This document shows, piece after piece, positions 1 through 7,981 of a DNA stretch of 23,296 nucleotides. Every line of letters begins with the position of its first letter. Position 1 is the stretch's first letter. Both the position numbers and the translations under genes were made by a program. Origin of the DNA: CAZWEZ01 sp964632795 (GTDB lineage Bacteria > Pseudomonadota > Alphaproteobacteria > Rhodospirillales > 2-02-FULL-58-16); assembly GCA_964632795.1 (NCBI GenBank), contig CAZWEZ010000055.1, positions 1 to 23,296 of the forward strand, written 5' to 3'. The notes under the pieces are model-generated. The model was not told the DNA's origin and did no database searches. It saw nothing but the letters and a program-made list of their open reading frames with translations.

Positions 1-57
1 GACGCCGGAGAGATCGTCATCTCGACCGGCGGCGCCGAGGACGAAATGGTATCCTGA
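1..57 (+). CDS. 3' end of an unidentified upstream gene (partial)
   Basis: An open frame runs from the first base to a TGA at 55-57 and encodes 18 residues ending in EDEMVS. It is in the same orientation as, and 54 bases before, the crotonase-family gene, so it is probably the last part of the preceding gene of the same operon. Too little is visible to name a family. Coding status is inferred only from the open frame and spacing. Confidence 0.4.
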   Translation, partial: DAGEIVISTGGAEDEMVS

Positions 58-111
58 CGGGGCGTTCGCTGATCCGCCTCCATGCTTCGAACTTCATCCG
101 GGGAGACGGTA

Positions 112-933
112 TTGGCCTATTCGACTTTGAAATTCGAACGCCGCGGTCCCGTCGGCGTGCTCACCCTGAACCGGCCGGATGTGCTGAACGCCATCAACAT
201 GGCCATGGTCGAGGAACTGAACGCCGTCCTCGACGCCGTCGAGGCGGACGCCGAGACCAGGGTGCTGGTCGTCCACGGCGCGGGGCGCTGCTTCTGCTCG
301 GGATTCGACCTCAAGGAAGAGGCCGAGATGGAAGGCTCGGGGGTCGCCGAGTGGAAGCCCATCCTTCAACGGGATTTCGATGTCATCATGCGTTTCTGGC
401 GTCTCGGCAAACCGACGATCGCCGCCGTGCACGCCATCTGCATCGCCGGCGGTTTCAACCTGGCCTGCGCCTGCGACATCACGATCGCCGCCGAAGGGAC
501 CCGTTTCGGCGAACCCGAATTGAAGTTCGGAAGCGGCATCCTGACCCTCATCGTGCCCTGGCTGACCGGTCCCAAGGCCGCAAAGGAGCTGTTGTTGACC
601 GGCAACGACCGGTTGGATGCCCACGACGCCCTGTCCCTGGGGCTGGTCAACAAGGTGGTGGGCGAAGATGAATACCTTGACGCCGCCCTGGCCATGGCGC
701 GGAACATGGCGGTGGTCGATCCCCAACTGATGCGGATGACCAAGCAGGCGATCAACCGCACTTACGAGATCATGGGCTTCTCCGAAGCCCTGGCCATGAA
801 CCTCGATGTCGATGTCCAGGTCGAAAGCATGGAAACCCCGGAGCGCCGGACCTTCAAGGACATCGCCAGGAAGGAGGGTCTGAAGGCCGCCGTCGCCTGG
901 CGTGACGGCAGGTTCCAAAACGACGGCGGTTAA
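112..933 (+). CDS. enoyl-CoA hydratase/isomerase (crotonase) family protein
   Basis: Crotonase-fold protein acting on acyl-CoA thioesters in the cytoplasm. It has the N-terminal VGVLTLNRPD strand, the first oxyanion-hole segment (CSGFDLKEE) and the second (IAGGFNLACACD), followed by FGEPELKFG. I prefer the TTG start at 112 (273 residues): GGGGAG at 100-105 sits six bases upstream and the protein then begins as the family usually does. An in-frame ATG at 82 would add ten residues but has no clear ribosome site. The first of the two catalytic Glu positions of true enoyl-CoA hydratases (Glu144 of the rat enzyme) is Asn116 here, while the second is kept as Glu136. The usual Gly-rich GAGGTQR-like segment is also absent. 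It may therefore catalyse a different crotonase reaction. A 12-base gap to the acyl-CoA synthetase gene suggests one operon. Family assignment is sure; substrate is unknown. Confidence 0.9.
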   Translation: MAYSTLKFERRGPVGVLTLNRPDVLNAINMAMVEELNAVLDAVEADAETRVLVVHGAGRCFCSGFDLKEEAEMEGSGVAEWKPILQRDFDVIMRFWRLGKPTIAAVHAICIAGGFNLACACDITIAAEGTRFGEPELKFGSGILTLIVPWLTGPKAAKELLLTGNDRLDAHDALSLGLVNKVVGEDEYLDAALAMARNMAVVDPQLMRMTKQAINRTYEIMGFSEALAMNLDVDVQVESMETPERRTFKDIARKEGLKAAVAWRDGRFQNDGG

Positions 934-945
934 ATTGAGGGTGGC

Positions 946-2580
946 ATGATCATCCCCCCCGACATCGACTCCTATGAGGAGCTGATCGGAAGTTTCCACT
1001 GGGATATTCCACAACGGCTGAACATCGCCGAGGATATCTGCGAGCGCCACGCCCGGGAAACCCCCGATGCCCCGGCCATCATCGAGGACGACGAAACCGG
1101 CGACCGCCATACGGTCACCTTCGGCGACCTCAAGGATCTTTCCGACCGGCTCGCCGGCGGTTTGCGGAAACTGGGCGTCGGTGCCGGCGACAGGGTCGCC
1201 TGTACCCTTTCCCAGGGAAGGGAGACGCTGGCCAGTCATCTGGCCTGTTTCAAGCTCGGCGCCATCTCGGTGCCGATCGCGTCGGTCTACGGCAGCGCGG
1301 GGTTGGCCTACCGCCTCGACGATTGCGCGGCGAAGCTGCTGGTCACCGACGCCGAGGGCGCCGACAAGCTGAGCGCCAACGATTTCCGGCCCCCGGCGCT
1401 CGACAGGATCGTGGTCGCCGGCGGCGAGGCGGGGAGCGGCGACCTGACCTTCGCCGAAGTCGTCGATTCGGGAGCTCCCGGGGTCGGACTCGCCGATACG
1501 GCGGCGGACGATCCGGCGATGATCTTCTACACCTCCGGGACCACCGGCGCCCCAAAGGGCGCGGTGCACCCCCATCGTCTCGTCCGCGCCCACGTTCCCG
1601 GCTTCCAACTGGTCTTCGATCTGGCGCCGTGCCCCGGCGACGTCTTCTGGGTGCCTTCGGTGTGGTCGTGGCTCGGCAGCCTGGGAGAGGTCGTGTTGCC
1701 GGCCCTTTTCTTCGGCCATCCGGTGGTCGCCGCGGGCGGGCGCTTTTCGGTCGAGAGGGCCTACGAAGTATTGGAGGTCAACCGGGTAACCTGCCCCTTC
1801 CTGGCGCCTTCGGTGCTTCGCAGGATGCGGGCTTCGCCGCCGGGAGCCGATCGGCGGTTCAAGCTCCGGGCGATCATGACGGGCGGGGAAGCGATGACCG
1901 CCGAGCTCCTCGAGTGGACGCGGGAGACCCTGGGCGCCCCGGTCAACGACGTCTTTGGGCTCACCGAATGCAACCTGATCGCCTGCGGCTGCGCGGCGCT
2001 GTTCGAAACCCCCCTCGGCGCCATCGGCAGGCCCGAACCGGGGCGCCACATCGCCATCCTGGACGCCGACGGAAACCGCCTCGCGGCCGGAGACGTCGGC
2101 GAGATCTGCAATGCCGCCGAGGGCGATCCGATCGTCATGCTCGGCTACTGGAACAACCCCGGCAAGACCGCCGAACGTATCGCCGGGGGCTGGGTGCGCA
2201 CCGGCGACGGCGGGGCCCTTGACGACCAGGGGTTCCTCCATTTCCATGGCCGCCTCGACGACCTGATCCTGACCGGCGGACTGCGCGTGGGCCCGGAAGA
2301 GGTGGAGGGTCAGCTCCTGGCCCATGGCGCGGTGATGGAAGCGGCGGTCATCGGGATTCCCGACGATATCCTGGGACAGGCGGTCGCCGCGTTCGTTCGC
2401 TTGAAGGACGGGGTCGAGCCCGGCGAAGACCTACGGGAAGAACTCCAGGCCTTCGTCAAGACCCGCCTCGCCCGCCACGCCTATCCCCGCCATCTGGAGT
2501 TCGTGGACGGCTACCCCACCACCCCCAGCGGAAAAATCATCCGGTCGCAACTGCGAAAGAGCTATTTGGAGCGGAGATAG
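946..2580 (+). CDS. AMP-dependent acyl-CoA synthetase/ligase
   Basis: A 544-residue ANL-superfamily enzyme that activates a carboxylic acid with ATP to an acyl-adenylate and transfers it to CoA. Visible core motifs in order: the phosphate-binding loop YTSGTTGAPKG (residues 195-206), the adenine/acyl motif FGLTE (337-341), the GWVRTGDGG and GRLDDLILTGG hinge segments, and the C-terminal PTTPSGK with the catalytic Lys530. The length matches short/medium-chain or aromatic acyl-CoA ligases. GAGGGTGG just before the ATG is a good ribosome site. It lies 12 bases after the crotonase gene on the same strand, so both probably serve degradation of one acid. The substrate cannot be read from the sequence. 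It converges with the GGDEF-EAL gene, with only eight bases between stop codons. Confidence 0.92.
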   Translation: MIIPPDIDSYEELIGSFHWDIPQRLNIAEDICERHARETPDAPAIIEDDETGDRHTVTFGDLKDLSDRLAGGLRKLGVGAGDRVACTLSQGRETLASHLACFKLGAISVPIASVYGSAGLAYRLDDCAAKLLVTDAEGADKLSANDFRPPALDRIVVAGGEAGSGDLTFAEVVDSGAPGVGLADTAADDPAMIFYTSGTTGAPKGAVHPHRLVRAHVPGFQLVFDLAPCPGDVFWVPSVWSWLGSLGEVVLPALFFGHPVVAAGGRFSVERAYEVLEVNRVTCPFLAPSVLRRMRASPPGADRRFKLRAIMTGGEAMTAELLEWTRETLGAPVNDVFGLTECNLIACGCAALFETPLGAIGRPEPGRHIAILDADGNRLAAGDVGEICNAAEGDPIVMLGYWNNPGKTAERIAGGWVRTGDGGALDDQGFLHFHGRLDDLILTGGLRVGPEEVEGQLLAHGAVMEAAVIGIPDDILGQAVAAFVRLKDGVEPGEDLREELQAFVKTRLARHAYPRHLEFVDGYPTTPSGKIIRSQLRKSYLERR

Positions 2581-2588
2581 CCGGGACA

Positions 2589-5174
2589 CTAGCTTTTGTA
2601 GTTCTTGCGATGGAACTTGGTCAGCTGTTCCGCCGGCAACGGCCGGCTGATGAAGTATCCCTGGATTTCGTCGCAATGGTAATCGCCCAGCATGGAGAGC
2701 TGCTCCTTGGTCTCGACGCCCTCGGCCACCACCTTGCGGTTGAGGGTCTGGCCCATGGAGATGATGGTCTTGATGATCTCGGCGTCGTCGGTGCTGGTCG
2801 TGATGTCGGCGACGAAGGATTGGTCGATCTTGATGGTGTCGATGGGGAAGCGTTTGAGGTAGCTCAGCGAGGAATAACCGGTCCCGAAGTCGTCCATGGC
2901 GATGTGGATGCCCATGTCGTGCAATTGGCCCAGAGAGTTGACCACATTTTCCGAATCCGACATCAACATGCTTTCGGTGATCTCGATCTCCAGGGCGCTC
3001 GGTCCGATCCCGGTTTCCTTCAGGATCCGTTCGACGGCCGAGACGAAGGAGGTGTCGCGAAGCTGGCGGGCCGACAGGTTGACGGCGATGCGCAACGGCG
3101 GCAACCCTGCCTTGCACCATTCCAGGTGCTGCTTGCAGGCGGTCATGATCGCCCACTCGCCGACCTCCACCACCTGTCCCGTCTCCTCCAGAATGGGGAT
3201 GAAGCGGACCGGTGAAACCAGGCCAAGCGAAGGGCTGTTCCACCGCATCAGGGCTTCGACGCCGGTGATGTGGCCGCTCTCGATTTCCACCTTCGGCTGG
3301 TACAACAGGTGGAATTCGCCGCTCTTCAAGGCCTTGTTCAGCCCGTTCTTGAGGATCAGGCGTTCCCTGACCTCTTCGTTGAGGTCGTCGGTGAAGAACT
3401 GATAGTTGGCCTTGCCCCGTTCCTTGGCCCGGTACATGGCGGCATCGGCGTTCTTGATCAGGCCGTTGGTGTCGGTCGCGTCGTCGGGGAAAATGGCGAT
3501 CCCGATGCTGCCCGAGATGAAGGTCTCGTCGCCTTTCAGATTGAAGGGCTCGGACAGGGTATCGAGGGCGCGCTGGCCGATCAGGGGGGCATGCCGGGGG
3601 TCCGTGAGGTTGGGCATGATGATGGTGAACTCGTCGCTGCCCAGCCGGGCCACCGTATCGCCCTTGCGGACGCAGTCCATCAGCCGCTCCGAAACTTCCT
3701 TGAGGAGCAGGTCGCCGATGTCATGTCCGTGGGTGTCGTTGATGGTCTTGAAACCGTCCAGGTCTATGAACAGGAGCCCCAGCTTCTTGTTCGTCCGCGT
3801 CATGCTGGGCAGGGCCTGGCCGAGACGGTCGAGGAAGAGGGCTCGGTTGGGCAACCCGGTGAGGGCATCGTAATTGGCCTGGTAGTGGATGCGTTTCTCG
3901 GCCCGCTTGCGCTCGGTAATGTCGCTGATCAGGACCGCGTAGCGGTTTATCTCGCCGTTTTCGTCGGTGATGGCGGTAACCGACAAGTGGTTGGCGTAGT
4001 CTTCGCCGTTCTTGCGTTTGGACCAGAACTCCCCTTCCCAACGCCCTTTCTTCTCGATGTCCTTGCGCATTTGCGCAAGCAGGGCGTCGTCCTTGCAGAT
4101 GTCGGCGTGGAATGACGGCAGCTTGCCGATGACATCCTTCTTGGCGTACCCGGTGATCTCGGAATAGGCCGGATTGATGGTGGTCGCCTTGAAGTCGGTG
4201 TCGACGATGACCACCGCCTCGCTGAGGTTTTCGATGACCTTGCCGGCAAGGCGCAGTTTGTCCTCCGCGAGGCGGCGCTCGCCGATTTCCTGGGTCAGTT
4301 CCCGGGTCCGTTCCTCGACCCGCAACTCCAACTCCTCGTGGGTCTTGCGGAGTTCCTCCTCGGCCCGTTTGCGTTGCGTGATGTCGTGGGCCTCCATCAT
4401 GAAGGAGGCTTCGCTGGCGCTGCCGAACGGCGTCACGGCGACCTCGACGTCGATCACCTCGCGGTCCAGGCGCAGCAGTTTCAGCGGAACCGCCGTCCCT
4501 TCCTCGTTGAGACTGTCCACTCCCTGGGTCAGGAGTTCGCGGTAATCGGGGTGGACCAGCTTGGCCAGCGGCTTGCCGATCACCTGCTCGGGGTCCTTCG
4601 CTCCCAGGATTCGCGCCCCGGCGGAATTGATGAACGTGATCCTGCCGTCGTTGCACACGCAGATCAGGTCGAGGGCGTTCTCGACTAGTTGCCGATAGCG
4701 GGTTTCGCTGCGCAGGATCGCCTTGGCCGAGCGCAGGCGTTCGGTAATGTCGTGAGCCTGAACGATGACCATCTCGGAGTTCGAATCATCGGCCGCGGTC
4801 ACCAGGACCTCGACATCGATGCTTGCGCCCTTTCGCGGCAACAGCTTGAGGGGGTGGGTTCCCTGTTCCTCTACCAGGCATTTCAGGAGGTCGTCGGCGA
4901 CCTTGGCGTAATCGGGGTGGACGAAATCGTGGAACGGCTGGCCGACGGCCCGTTTCGCTGACGCCAGGCGAAGCTTGCGAACTCCCGCGGGGTTGATGTA
5001 GGCGATCAAGCCCTTACGGCACAGACACACGAGGTCCGGCGCCGATTCGATGAGACGAACCTGCCAGCCTCCTTCGGACGACAAGCTGCTGCCAGCCTCG
5101 ACCCCGGAATCGGATTTGGGATGGCCGGCCTTTGAACCTGACTTGACTTTTGCTTTTGGGCCACGCTTCGCCAT
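2589..5174 (-). CDS. PAS-PAS-PAS-GGDEF-EAL cyclic-di-GMP signalling protein
   Basis: An 861-residue protein with a basic, Ser/Gly/Lys-rich N-terminus, three PAS sensor domains (about 33-150, 155-270 and 305-425), a coiled coil between the second and third, a GGDEF domain (about 430-595) and an EAL domain (about 605-855). The diguanylate cyclase signature reads GSDEF (512-516), a change at the second Gly, while an inhibitory c-di-GMP site RxxD is kept at 503-506. The EAL domain looks intact: EAL 640-642, NLSARQL, ITES, DDFGTGYSS, IKIDQSF, AEGVET and IQGY are all present. The expected net activity is c-di-GMP hydrolysis, possibly tuned by the GGDEF domain. There are no membrane segments, so it is cytoplasmic. 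The PAS ligands are unknown. GGAAGG upstream of the ATG supports the start. Confidence 0.95.
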   Translation of the reverse strand: MAKRGPKAKVKSGSKAGHPKSDSGVEAGSSLSSEGGWQVRLIESAPDLVCLCRKGLIAYINPAGVRKLRLASAKRAVGQPFHDFVHPDYAKVADDLLKCLVEEQGTHPLKLLPRKGASIDVEVLVTAADDSNSEMVIVQAHDITERLRSAKAILRSETRYRQLVENALDLICVCNDGRITFINSAGARILGAKDPEQVIGKPLAKLVHPDYRELLTQGVDSLNEEGTAVPLKLLRLDREVIDVEVAVTPFGSASEASFMMEAHDITQRKRAEEELRKTHEELELRVEERTRELTQEIGERRLAEDKLRLAGKVIENLSEAVVIVDTDFKATTINPAYSEITGYAKKDVIGKLPSFHADICKDDALLAQMRKDIEKKGRWEGEFWSKRKNGEDYANHLSVTAITDENGEINRYAVLISDITERKRAEKRIHYQANYDALTGLPNRALFLDRLGQALPSMTRTNKKLGLLFIDLDGFKTINDTHGHDIGDLLLKEVSERLMDCVRKGDTVARLGSDEFTIIMPNLTDPRHAPLIGQRALDTLSEPFNLKGDETFISGSIGIAIFPDDATDTNGLIKNADAAMYRAKERGKANYQFFTDDLNEEVRERLILKNGLNKALKSGEFHLLYQPKVEIESGHITGVEALMRWNSPSLGLVSPVRFIPILEETGQVVEVGEWAIMTACKQHLEWCKAGLPPLRIAVNLSARQLRDTSFVSAVERILKETGIGPSALEIEITESMLMSDSENVVNSLGQLHDMGIHIAMDDFGTGYSSLSYLKRFPIDTIKIDQSFVADITTSTDDAEIIKTIISMGQTLNRKVVAEGVETKEQLSMLGDYHCDEIQGYFISRPLPAEQLTKFHRKNYKS

Positions 5175-5247
5175 TGTGTGTTTTCCTTCCCGTTTCCCCC
5201 CCGCAGAGCCTTGATAATCATCATATATCGGGAGAAAACATGTGGAA

Positions 5248-5271
5248 ACCCCCGGACCTTGGGGAGGGGGT
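5248..5271 (-). terminator. possible terminator-like hairpin after tusA
   Basis: ACCCCC (5248-5253) and GGGGGT (5266-5271) can pair with a 12-base loop, about 30 bases beyond the tusA stop codon in the tusA direction. Only a short T run follows, so it is a weak candidate. It also lies in the leader of the GGDEF-EAL gene. Confidence 0.2.
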
Positions 5272-5299
5272 CCACCGTGCTGGGGTCACACGGCGAAGG

Positions 5300-5524
5300 T
5301 CAAGACTTCTTCTTGATCAGGAATGTGTAGACACCGCCGTCCTCTTCGTTTTCCAGGAGTTCGTGGCCGGTGGAACGGCAAAAGGCCTCGAAATCCATCA
5401 CCGAACCGGGGTCGGTCGAAAGTACCCTGAGGGTGTCTCCTGAAGCGATCTGCTTGAGAGCCTTCTTGGCCTTGAGGATCGGCAACGGACAGTTCATTCC
5501 CTTGGCGTCGAGGATGGTCATCAT
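5300..5524 (-). CDS. tusA: TusA family sulfurtransferase (sulfur carrier)
   Basis: A 74-residue TusA/SirA-fold protein with the family signature MNCPLPILKAKKAL near the N-terminus. Cys12 in the CPxP motif is the expected persulfide-carrying residue. TusA proteins move sulfane sulfur in the cytoplasm, either for tRNA thiolation or, in sulfur oxidisers, towards sHdr/Dsr-type oxidation. Its divergent pairing with a TSUP transporter and the FCSD genes elsewhere in the window favour the oxidation role, which is inference. There are two adjacent ATG codons at the start, with only a weak purine-rich ribosome site. Confidence 0.9.
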   Translation of the reverse strand: MMTILDAKGMNCPLPILKAKKALKQIASGDTLRVLSTDPGSVMDFEAFCRSTGHELLENEEDGGVYTFLIKKKS

Positions 5525-5580
5525 TGTTTGTTCTCATTCCCGTGTCTGGTCGTTCCCGCAGTAGCCGTCGCAGGTCCCAT

Positions 5581-5609
5581 ATTGGAGAGCTAATTACATT
5601 GTCTTTCAA
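5581..5609 (-). promoter_or_regulatory. candidate tusA promoter
   Basis: On the minus strand TTGAAA (5604-5609) is followed after 17 bases by TCCAAT (5581-5586), a plausible sigma70-type pair. A transcript would start near 5574, giving a leader of about 50 bases before tusA. Read by eye only. Confidence 0.3.
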
Positions 5610-5676
5610 GGATAGACTTCATCGATCCGGCATGGGCCGCCCGCGGGTCGCCGAAGCCATCGGGGGAATCGTAGTG

Positions 5677-5705
5677 TTGACAACAACTTATTCCTAAATT
5701 AGAAG
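5677..5705 (+). promoter_or_regulatory. candidate promoter of the TSUP-TIGR02186-usp operon
   Basis: A perfect TTGACA (5677-5682) is followed after 17 bases by TAGAAG (5700-5705), which matches TATAAT at four of six positions. The predicted start is near 5712, leaving a leader of about 80 bases. The -10 element lies inside the first of two repeated operator-like boxes. Confidence 0.5.
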
Positions 5706-5740
5706 CACTTAACGCACTATTCCTAAAGCAAAATTTAGGA
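5689..5740 (+). promoter_or_regulatory. tandem operator-like boxes resembling SqrR/BigR sites
   Basis: TATTCCTAAA occurs twice, at 5689-5698 and 5718-5727, 29 bases apart. The first copy reads ATTC-N8-GAA (5690-5704). The second reads ATTC-N8-AAAT (5719-5734) and is also half of an inverted repeat TCCTAAA-N6-TTTAGGA (5721-5740). As I recall it, the binding consensus of the sulfide-responsive repressor SqrR is ATTC-N8-GAAT, so each box would differ at one position. One box overlaps the -10 and the other lies just past the predicted start, a typical repressor layout. The regulator gene is not in this window. Confidence 0.45.
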
Positions 5741-5794
5741 CCTCCCTGGCCTCGAAGTTGTAGCGATCCAGTCGGAGCCAGGGTATCGGCGGCA

Positions 5795-6709
5795 ATGCAG
5801 ATTTACCTCCCCATCGCCGAGATGTCGGTGAATATCTTTCTCATCCTGGGCCTGGGGGTCTCGGTCGGCTTTCTGTCCGGGTTGTTCGGCGTCGGCGGAG
5901 GCTTCCTGATGACGCCGCTGCTGATCTTCATCGGCATCCCCCCGGCGGTGTCGGTGGCCACCGAGGCCAACCAGATCGTCGCCTCTTCGGTTTCGGGCGT
6001 CTCGGCCCATTGGCGCCGCGGCAACGTCGACTTCAAGATGGGCTTGATGCTGTTGGCCGGCGGCGTGATCGGCTCTTCCTTGGGGGTATGGGCGTTCACC
6101 CTTCTGCGTGACCTGGGCCAGATCGACCTGGTGATCAAGATGTCCTACGTGGTCCTGCTGAGCATCATCGGCACCCTGATGCTCGTGGAAAGCCTGCGGG
6201 CCATGGTCCGCAGCAAACGACAGAGACTCGCCAAGCGGCACCATCACATCTGGGTGCACGGACTGCCCCTCAAGATGCGGTTCCGTCGCTCCAGGCTGTA
6301 TATCAGCTCCCTGTTGCCGATGGCGGTCGGCTTCATTGTCGGTGTGCTGGCGGCGATCATGGGTATCGGCGGCGGCTTCGTCATGATCCCGGCGATGATC
6401 TACATCCTGGGCATGCCGACGTCGGTGGTGGTGGGCACATCGCTGTTCCAGATCATCTTCGTGACCGCCAACGTCACCTTGTTGCAGGCGATCAACAACC
6501 AGACGGTGGACGTGGTTCTGGCGCTTTTGTTGATGGTCGGTGGGGTGGTCGGCGCCCAGTTCGGGGCGCGGGTATCCACCAGGCTGCATGGCGAGCAACT
6601 CCGTGGCTTGCTGGCGTTGATGGTCCTCGGGGTCTGCGGGATGATGGTCTACGATTTGCTGGCCACGCCGCCGGATATGTTTTCCCTGGGTAGCGAGGTG
6701 GGTGGATGA
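5795..6709 (+). CDS. TSUP/TauE-SafE family transporter (probable sulfite or organosulfur exporter)
   Basis: A 304-residue polytopic inner-membrane protein with the duplicated TSUP architecture. Repeat one contains GFLSGLFGVGGGFLMTPLL and repeat two contains VLAAIMGIGGGFVMIPA, both with the conserved GxGGGF motif. A basic, Arg/Lys/His-rich loop (about residues 130-170) separates the halves, and roughly seven or eight membrane segments are visible. Relatives export sulfite, sulfoacetate or related anions, and some take up thiosulfate, so direction and substrate are inferred from sulfur neighbours. It is the first gene of an operon with the TIGR02186 protein (ATGA overlap) and a universal stress protein. 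A second in-frame ATG nine codons in is possible; the ribosome site at the first is weak. Confidence 0.9.
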   Translation: MQIYLPIAEMSVNIFLILGLGVSVGFLSGLFGVGGGFLMTPLLIFIGIPPAVSVATEANQIVASSVSGVSAHWRRGNVDFKMGLMLLAGGVIGSSLGVWAFTLLRDLGQIDLVIKMSYVVLLSIIGTLMLVESLRAMVRSKRQRLAKRHHHIWVHGLPLKMRFRRSRLYISSLLPMAVGFIVGVLAAIMGIGGGFVMIPAMIYILGMPTSVVVGTSLFQIIFVTANVTLLQAINNQTVDVVLALLLMVGGVVGAQFGARVSTRLHGEQLRGLLALMVLGVCGMMVYDLLATPPDMFSLGSEVGG

Positions 6710-7455
6710 TGGGCATCCACAGGGTATTGGCGGTCTTGATCCTGGTGTTGGCGTCCTCGGTCCCGGCCGCCGCCGCCAGGGAATTGGTGATCGACCTTTC
6801 GAGATCGGTGGTCGCCATCACCACCGGCTTCGTCGGCTCGGATCTGTTGCTGTTCGGAGTTACCGAAGGGACCGGCGACGTCATCGTGGTGGTCCGCGGA
6901 CCCTTGCGCAACGCCATCGTACGGCGCAAGGAACGGGTCGCCGGGGTGTGGGTCAACCGCAGCGAGATGGAATTCGAACAGGTGCCGGATTACTACGCCC
7001 TGGCCAGCAACCGGCCGGTCGATGAGTTCCTGGCTCCGGAGGTCCGCGACGTTTACCAGATCGGTGCCGCCCATCTTGAATTGGTCCCCCGGGGAGACCA
7101 CGACAATGTCGGCGAAATCAACGCCTTCCGCAATGCCCTGATCCGCAACAAGCAGCGGCAGGGACTCTATGGCCGGATCCAGGGAGACGTCATCTTTCTC
7201 GGCAACCGGCTGTTCCGGACTCAGATTCAATTCCCGGCCAACGTCTCCGTGGGCACCTACGGCGTCGATGTCTACCTGGTTCGTAATGGCGAGATCGCCA
7301 GTGCCGAGACGACGTTGCTTACGGTGCGCAAATTCGGGCTCGAGGCGGGCATCTTCGATTTCGCGCACCGCAACTCCATGGCCTATGGGATTCTTGCCAT
7401 CCTCGTCGCGGTGATGGCAGGATGGTTGGCCGGGGCCATCTTCCGCAAGGCGTGA
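6706..7455 (+). CDS. TIGR02186/Alph_Pro_TM family membrane-anchored periplasmic protein
   Basis: A 249-residue protein with an N-terminal signal peptide (hydrophobic VLAVLILVLASSVPAAAA, cleavage near residue 24), a beta-rich exported domain of about 190 residues and one C-terminal membrane helix (about 225-245) ending in FRKA. This layout, and sequence blocks such as VVRGP and ISRNE-like NRSEMEF, match the alphaproteobacterial family TIGR02186 (Pfam Alph_Pro_TM), which has no established function. The start overlaps the TSUP stop as ATGA, so the two are translationally coupled. The gene is followed after six bases by a universal stress protein. A role as periplasmic partner of the transporter is inference from the coupling. 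Family recall is from memory and unsearched. Confidence 0.75.
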   Translation: MMGIHRVLAVLILVLASSVPAAAARELVIDLSRSVVAITTGFVGSDLLLFGVTEGTGDVIVVVRGPLRNAIVRRKERVAGVWVNRSEMEFEQVPDYYALASNRPVDEFLAPEVRDVYQIGAAHLELVPRGDHDNVGEINAFRNALIRNKQRQGLYGRIQGDVIFLGNRLFRTQIQFPANVSVGTYGVDVYLVRNGEIASAETTLLTVRKFGLEAGIFDFAHRNSMAYGILAILVAVMAGWLAGAIFRKA

Positions 7456-7461
7456 TCGATC

Positions 7462-7959
7462 ATGACTGACAGTGCAGACGACACGGCGAACGAGGATCGG
7501 GCACGGATTTTCCTGTGCGTTGTCGACGACAGCGAGGAGCTGAGCCAGGCTCTCCGCTTTGCCTGCCGTCGCGCCGTGCGAACCGGCGGCCGGGTGGCCC
7601 TGCTCTACGTCGTCGAACCGGCCGAGTTCCAGCACTGGGTCGCGGTCGGAGACCTGATGCGCGAGGAACGGCGCGAAGAAGCCGAAGAAATGCTTCAGGT
7701 GGTCGCCTCGGCGGTTCAGAAACGCACCGGAACGACTCCCGTCATCTACATCCGCGAGGGTACGATCACCGAGGAATTGATCAGCCTGATCGACGAGGAG
7801 ACCAGCATCTCGGTCCTGGTCCTGGGCGCCGCCACGGGACCGGAGGGTCCGGGGCCCCTGGTCTCCTACCTGGTCCAAAAGATGGCGGGGCGCCTGCGCA
7901 TCCCGATCACCATCGTCCCCGGTTCCCTGAGCGACGAGCAGATCGACGCCATCACCTAG
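7462..7959 (+). CDS. universal stress protein (UspA family)
   Basis: A 165-residue single Usp domain. It begins with an acidic tail and then RIFLCVVDDSEELSQAL, the usual first strand with Asp, followed by VALLYVVEP, a long Arg/Glu-rich helix, and the C-terminal VLVLGAA and PITIVPG strands. The ATP-binding loop GxxGxxxxxxxxxG(S/T) is not clearly canonical (GAATGPEGPGPL), so nucleotide binding is uncertain. It is the last gene of the TSUP operon, six bases after the TIGR02186 gene, and converges with rpe. Usp proteins act in the cytoplasm as stress or energy-state modulators; the specific role is unknown. Confidence 0.85.
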   Translation: MTDSADDTANEDRARIFLCVVDDSEELSQALRFACRRAVRTGGRVALLYVVEPAEFQHWVAVGDLMREERREEAEEMLQVVASAVQKRTGTTPVIYIREGTITEELISLIDEETSISVLVLGAATGPEGPGPLVSYLVQKMAGRLRIPITIVPGSLSDEQIDAIT

Positions 7960-7981
7960 TGCAGGGGCAGCGGCGGGCCGG

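Noticed and set aside
94..2325. A 743-codon open frame on the minus strand opposite the crotonase and acyl-CoA ligase genes
   Set aside because: It is antisense to two genes with full family motifs, has low-complexity Gly/Asp/Arg composition and no recognisable domain; such frames are common in high-GC DNA.
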